A DNA stretch of 64,000 nucleotides from Candidatus Hydrogenedentota bacterium (lineage in GTDB: Bacteria; Hydrogenedentota; Hydrogenedentia; Hydrogenedentales; JAEUWI01), in the NCBI GenBank assembly GCA_016182605.1, contig JACPGE010000119.1, positions 1 to 64,000 on the forward strand, given 5' to 3'. The position numbers were made by a program, and so were the translations under genes. The notes under the pieces were generated by a model. The model was not told where the DNA came from, did no database searches, and worked only from the letters and a program-made list of their open reading frames with translations. Positions 60,235 through 64,000 of the stretch are shown here, one piece after another. Numbering within the stretch: the stretch's first letter is position 1; each line of letters begins with the position of its first letter.

Positions 60235-61890
60235 ATGAGCAAGAAACTTCGGGTATTGGTAGTTGAAGACAGCATGAGCTTGCAGCAGATGCTGCAGGAA
60301 ATGCTGCTGCACGGGGGCTTCGAAGTGGCTACGGCCTCGAACTGTCAGGAGGCCCGCGCTGCCATCGGGGGTGCCGGGTTTGCCTGCGCGTTGATTGATT
60401 TGGGGCTTCCAGACGGAAATGGGCTGGATTTGCTGCCGGAGCTTCGGGAGCGCCACCCTTCCACGGTGCCCTTGATTCTTACGGGGGACGGCCGGGCCGA
60501 GACGATTATTGACACGATGCGGCACGGCGCATTCGACTTTCTGACGAAACCCTTCGGGGCCGCGGTCTTGAATGCGGCGATGCGTCGCGCGGTGGATCAC
60601 CACAATGTGCTCCGGGAACGCGACACGCTTATTGCGTTGCTTTCGGAGGAGCAGGAGAAGTTGAAGGCGAAGGTGCAAGAGGCCACGCAGGACTTGCGGG
60701 AGTATGCAAAACATTGTGAAACGGTGAGCGCGCGGTTGCGTTCGTTGCTGCGTCTGACCCAGATTTCCACCGATTTCTATACGGATGACAGTCTCTTCCG
60801 CAGTTTGCTGGAGGAGCTGGAGATGTATGTGCCCGTGCGTTGCGTGGTCTTGTGCGGTGCGCAGCGCCAGGAGTGGCTGGCGGGATTCCGGGGCATGGAA
60901 CGCGCCATCGAGGTGGTGGCGATGACGGAAGCCGCTCCGGGCGGGGAGAATCCGCAGGAGACGGAAGAGAACCTCGAAGAGTGTTTCAAGGACTGGCTCT
61001 CGCAGAATACGCCCTTGGAGCCGGGCCGCCTGAAGAACTACATCTACCCGCAGAGCTTTTGGGGACAGCCTACCTGCACCGTGGCGTTTTTTCTGTCCCT
61101 CGAGTTCGAACCGGACGAGGATTGCGACGATTTTCTCAACATGTGCGCGCACTTTGTCGCTTCGGAGTGGCACGAGGCGCGCTTCGCCCTGCATGCAACG
61201 CAACAGGCGAGTCTGGGCAACATAGCGCTGGAACTGTCCAAGAGTTTTATCCAGGCGCTGACCGCGATTCGCACGGCCAGCGACGTCATCCGGGAGATGG
61301 GGATTCCAAAGCCGTGCCTGGAGGCACTGGACATTGTCGTGGACAATGTGGAGACCTTGCGGCGGCAAATACAGGAGTTCCGGAACCTGTCCGCCTCGCG
61401 AAAGGATTCCGTGGAGACGGTTCAACTGGATTCCTATATCGATCAGGCGCTGGCGATGTTGCGCCCCGCCATTCTGAGCCGCGGGATCAAGATCGATCGC
61501 AAGTATGGCCCCGGCTTTCAGTGCGTGCTGATCAACGGGCCGGCGCTTGCGCGGACCTTTCTGGACTTGCTGACCACGGCGGTGCGCGGCGTAACCCAGG
61601 GAGGCGCCATCACACTGGGCCTGGCGCAGAAGGAACAGAGCCGCCACCTGGAGTTCAGTATTGGGTATCCGGTCGATTTGGATTTGGGGCTGGGCGCGCT
61701 GACCGAGAGTGGCAACGCATACTCGAAGGAACTGGAAAACCACCCCCGTTTCCTGATGGCGCAACGCACGATTCGCAGTTGCGGCGGGCGCTTGTTGTGG
61801 GATTTCGATCGGGCGGGACACCGCACGTACCGGATCGTGCTGCCCCGCAACGCGGTGACGGAGCCCGTGAAACTGGAGGCATTGCACTGA
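60235..61890 (+). CDS. Receiver domain fused to a degenerate histidine-kinase-like module
   Basis: A 551-residue soluble protein. Residues 1-120 are an intact receiver (VVEDS; phosphoacceptor Asp in ALIDLGLPDGNG; Lys in LTKPF). A coiled coil spans about 130-170. A GAF-like region follows at about 175-310. The last 220 residues are laid out like a kinase dimerisation helix plus ATPase, but the phosphoacceptor His is absent (SLGNIALELSKSFIQAL where a His-Asp/Glu pair is expected) and the ATPase N, G1 and G2 boxes are unrecognisable. Only one base separates its stop from the NtrC-type gene, so the pair forms an operon. It may scaffold or sequester its partner, not phosphorylate it. Confidence 0.82.
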   Translation: MSKKLRVLVVEDSMSLQQMLQEMLLHGGFEVATASNCQEARAAIGGAGFACALIDLGLPDGNGLDLLPELRERHPSTVPLILTGDGRAETIIDTMRHGAFDFLTKPFGAAVLNAAMRRAVDHHNVLRERDTLIALLSEEQEKLKAKVQEATQDLREYAKHCETVSARLRSLLRLTQISTDFYTDDSLFRSLLEELEMYVPVRCVVLCGAQRQEWLAGFRGMERAIEVVAMTEAAPGGENPQETEENLEECFKDWLSQNTPLEPGRLKNYIYPQSFWGQPTCTVAFFLSLEFEPDEDCDDFLNMCAHFVASEWHEARFALHATQQASLGNIALELSKSFIQALTAIRTASDVIREMGIPKPCLEALDIVVDNVETLRRQIQEFRNLSASRKDSVETVQLDSYIDQALAMLRPAILSRGIKIDRKYGPGFQCVLINGPALARTFLDLLTTAVRGVTQGGAITLGLAQKEQSRHLEFSIGYPVDLDLGLGALTESGNAYSKELENHPRFLMAQRTIRSCGGRLLWDFDRAGHRTYRIVLPRNAVTEPVKLEALH

Positions 61891-61891
61891 G

Positions 61892-63280
61892 ATGACATTG
61901 GGGTTCCTGGAAATGGGCCGTCCGCCGGCGCCGCCCCAGATCGGAGCGCGGCTGCTGGTCGTGGACACGGATGCCGGGGTGCGCTGGTCGCTGGAGAAGG
62001 GATTGTCGCTTTCCGGGCACACCGTGTTTACGGCGGCTACGGTGGAACAGGCGCTGCAAATTACGCGGGACGAGAACATTCAGGCGGTGTTAATGGAGTT
62101 CATGCCCGAGGCGGGGTTAAACCTGGACGTGCTCTCCGCGCTTTTGCAGATGAAGAACGCCCCGAGTGTCATCTGTGCGTCGATCGATTCGATGCCCCAG
62201 CTCGTGATCGAATGCATGCGCCGGGGCGCGGCGGATTTTCTGATCAAGCCCTTCAGTCTCGCGGAGGTGCGTTCCGCCATCGCGAAGACGCTGAGCCACA
62301 AGCTGCGGCAGCAAAACTATGACGACTACGAGGAGGATCCGGAGCACGCTTCCTCGCTCCTGATTGGCGTGAGCCCGCCGATGCTGGAACTGCGCTCGAT
62401 TGTGAAGCAGGTGGCGCAGACGGATCTGAACTGCCTGATCCGGGGCGAGAGCGGCGCCGGAAAAGATGTCGTGGCGCGGGAGATCCACCGGCTCTCCAAG
62501 CGCTGTGAGAAACCGATCATCAAGGTGAACTGCAGCGCCCTGCCCGAACACCTCCTGGAGAGCGAACTGTTCGGCTATGAGCGCGGCGCCTTCACGGGGG
62601 CCACGTCGAGCAAGCCGGGCCGCTTCAGCCTGGCGGACAAGGGCATCATCTTTCTCGACGAAATTGGCGAGATGCACATCAACCTTCAGGCCAAACTGCT
62701 GCAGGTGATCGAGCACAAGGAATTTACGAAGCTGGGCGGCCGCACCTCGTTGCGGGTCGATGTGCAGATCGTGGCGGCGACGAACGCCGATTTGGAGACG
62801 ATGGTGCAAGAGGGCGCCTTCCGCCAGGACCTGTTCTTCCGGCTGAATGAAGTGTGCATCTGGGTGCCGCCGCTTTCGATCCGCAAAGAAGACATTCCGC
62901 TGCTCGTGCGGCATTTCGTGAAGAAATATGGCAACTTTGTTGCAAGCGGCAGCCCGGCCCCCATCGGTGGAGAAGAACTGGAGCAGTTGTGCCGCATGCC
63001 GTGGCCCGGAAACGTGCGGGAGTTGGAGAGCACCATCAAGCGCTGGATGGTGCTTGGCAGGCAGGGCGGCGGTGGCGCGATGCCGGCGGCGCATCATGTG
63101 AGTCTGCCGCCTGTAATGCCGGCGCCTGCGGTGGAGGAGAAACCCGAGCCCACGCCGGAGGAGATGCGCCAGATCCTGGAGGATCACCATTGGAACCGGC
63201 GCAAAGCGGCGGACGCCATGGGCATCAGTTACCAGGTGCTGCGGCGCCGGATAGAAAAGTTCAAACTGGATCAGCGATAG
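61892..63280 (+). CDS. Sigma54-dependent activator with Glu in place of the receiver phosphoacceptor
   Basis: A 462-residue NtrC-family protein. The receiver (residues 18-135) starts LLVVDTDAGVRWSLEKGL. The usual phosphoacceptor Asp falls at Glu in VLMEFMPEAG, a substitution that can mimic phosphorylation. The AAA+ domain is complete: Walker A GESGAGKD, sigma54-binding loop GAFTGA, Walker B IIFLDEIGE, and the arginine-finger region FRQDLFFRLNEV. A Fis-type HTH ends the protein (NRRKAADAMGISYQVLRRRI). It is coupled to the receiver/pseudokinase gene upstream. It probably activates sigma54 promoters constitutively or under control of that partner. No clear sigma54 promoter was found in the window. 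Confidence 0.9.
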   Translation: MTLGFLEMGRPPAPPQIGARLLVVDTDAGVRWSLEKGLSLSGHTVFTAATVEQALQITRDENIQAVLMEFMPEAGLNLDVLSALLQMKNAPSVICASIDSMPQLVIECMRRGAADFLIKPFSLAEVRSAIAKTLSHKLRQQNYDDYEEDPEHASSLLIGVSPPMLELRSIVKQVAQTDLNCLIRGESGAGKDVVAREIHRLSKRCEKPIIKVNCSALPEHLLESELFGYERGAFTGATSSKPGRFSLADKGIIFLDEIGEMHINLQAKLLQVIEHKEFTKLGGRTSLRVDVQIVAATNADLETMVQEGAFRQDLFFRLNEVCIWVPPLSIRKEDIPLLVRHFVKKYGNFVASGSPAPIGGEELEQLCRMPWPGNVRELESTIKRWMVLGRQGGGGAMPAAHHVSLPPVMPAPAVEEKPEPTPEEMRQILEDHHWNRRKAADAMGISYQVLRRRIEKFKLDQR

Positions 63281-63502
63281 GGGACGCACCGCGTTTCGCG
63301 GCGTGCCGGCAGCAGCCCCGGGCTCCCTGAATCAATGAAGCGTTTCATCCAGGCTCTCCGTGCGCGCCGATCCCCGCGGCGGAGTGGCGCAGGCGCCACT
63401 CTGTGCGGTATCCTGCCAGACTTTCCATGACGAATATTAGCGCCGCATTCCACGGTAAACGTGAGTTGCGGCGGAACAACCGACGCACGTGAGGCGTGCA
63501 GG

Positions 63503-64000
63503 ATGGATATGAAGAAGCAGCAGCGCTTGAGCCTTTGTGTTTTCATCGATGCGTTTGGCTGGGAGCTGGCCCGGAAACACGCGTTCCTGGACGGCATTTT
63601 GGCGCTCAAGGCCCCGCTGCAGACGATCTTTGGCTACAGCTCAACCTGCGACCCCACGATCATCACCGGCCTGTTGCCCAGGGACCACGGTCATTTCGCC
63701 TTCTTCCGCTATGCGCCGTCGCGCTCCCCGTTCCGCTGGTACCGCCCGTTGTCGTATTTGCCGAAAAGCCTGATGAACCGGGGCCGGGTGCGGCACAAGC
63801 TCAGTCAGTGGTTCAAGAAGCTGCACGGCTACACCGGCTACTTCCAGTTGTACAACATGCCTTTCGACCGGCTCCACCTCTTCGATTACAGCGAGAAGCG
63901 GGACCTGTATGAGAAGGACGGGATCAACAGCGGCGCCCCGACCCTGTTTGACGAACTCCGCGCGCGCGGAATCCCCTATTTCATGAGCGATTGGCGCCAG
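63503..64000 (+). CDS. Type I phosphodiesterase/nucleotide pyrophosphatase family protein (partial)
   Basis: The first 166 codons of a gene that runs off the right edge. The start has FIDAFGWELA, the metal-binding Asp segment of the alkaline-phosphatase superfamily, and the nucleophile region is TIFGYSSTCDPTIITGLLP near residue 42, followed by RDHGHF. This pattern is found in nucleotide pyrophosphatase/phosphodiesterase-like hydrolases, often near polysaccharide genes. No signal peptide is visible. ATG at 63503 has GAGG about 8 bases upstream; ATG at 63509 with AGGA is equally possible. It lies 222 bases after the sigma54 activator. Confidence 0.8.
   Translation, partial: MDMKKQQRLSLCVFIDAFGWELARKHAFLDGILALKAPLQTIFGYSSTCDPTIITGLLPRDHGHFAFFRYAPSRSPFRWYRPLSYLPKSLMNRGRVRHKLSQWFKKLHGYTGYFQLYNMPFDRLHLFDYSEKRDLYEKDGINSGAPTLFDELRARGIPYFMSDWRQ

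Overview
The window is a dense, high-GC chromosomal segment from a Gram-negative bacterium. The Gram-negative call rests on lipoboxes, outer-membrane barrel signals (a porin ending in Phe), a periplasmic cytochrome chain and TatA. No ribosomal RNA or other strong taxonomic marker is present. The mix of a DUF1080 protein, a formylglycine-generating enzyme, a PQQ dehydrogenase, an M16 protease, an MBOAT/SGNH pair and a redoxin/haem/copper-oxygenase fusion is typical of poorly cultured Planctomycetota- or Hydrogenedentota-like lineages. That placement is inference.

Layout. 1-12100, mostly minus strand: an orphan C5 DNA methyltransferase with a perfect consensus promoter, an O-acyltransferase pair, a cytochrome/copper-oxygenase-like exported protein, a MORN-repeat protein, a CHASE hybrid histidine kinase, an agarase-like glycoside hydrolase, and an MNT antitoxin with a broken HepT partner. 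12500-17000, plus strand: a primase-helicase fusion of the TOTE type, a DUF6398 protein and a SEC-C zinc protein, together an accessory or defence-like patch. 17150-24800: a self-contained initiator tRNA unit, a zinc-ribbon protein, a lipoprotein, a degenerate NtrC-like regulator, TatA, ScpA with YraN, and a CHAD protein. 24800-34560: an M16 peptidase, an L-arabinokinase-like GHMP protein with altered catalytic residues, a DUF1080 protein, RarD, and a PQQ dehydrogenase translationally coupled to a formylglycine-generating enzyme.

34575-42996 is the most striking region. It holds a divergent cluster of five multihaem c-type cytochromes around an outer-membrane barrel: a NapC/NirT-like membrane cytochrome, a tetrahaem cytochrome, a 14-haem lipoprotein, a porin, an 8-9-haem lipoprotein and, facing away, an OmcA/MtrC-family decahaem lipoprotein. 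Together they encode about 43 haem-binding motifs and look like a complete quinol-to-cell-surface electron conduit. The architecture combines a Geobacter-like porin-cytochrome trio with a Shewanella-like terminal decahaem.

43000-53300: a VOC protein, an alkylsulfatase-like MBL enzyme, an apparent molybdoenzyme-TetR-tandem nitrilase operon, the CPATPG/alpha-E pair and a YhhN protein. 53500-64000: a large hybrid kinase, two tandem polyprenyl glycosylphosphotransferase paralogues (one degenerate), a receiver-linked degenerate kinase next to a sigma54 activator whose phosphoacceptor Asp is Glu, and the start of an alkaline-phosphatase-superfamily phosphodiesterase that runs off the window. I saw no transposase, prophage or CRISPR array. 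Two copies of a dispersed palindromic intergenic element were found at 22454 and 27747.
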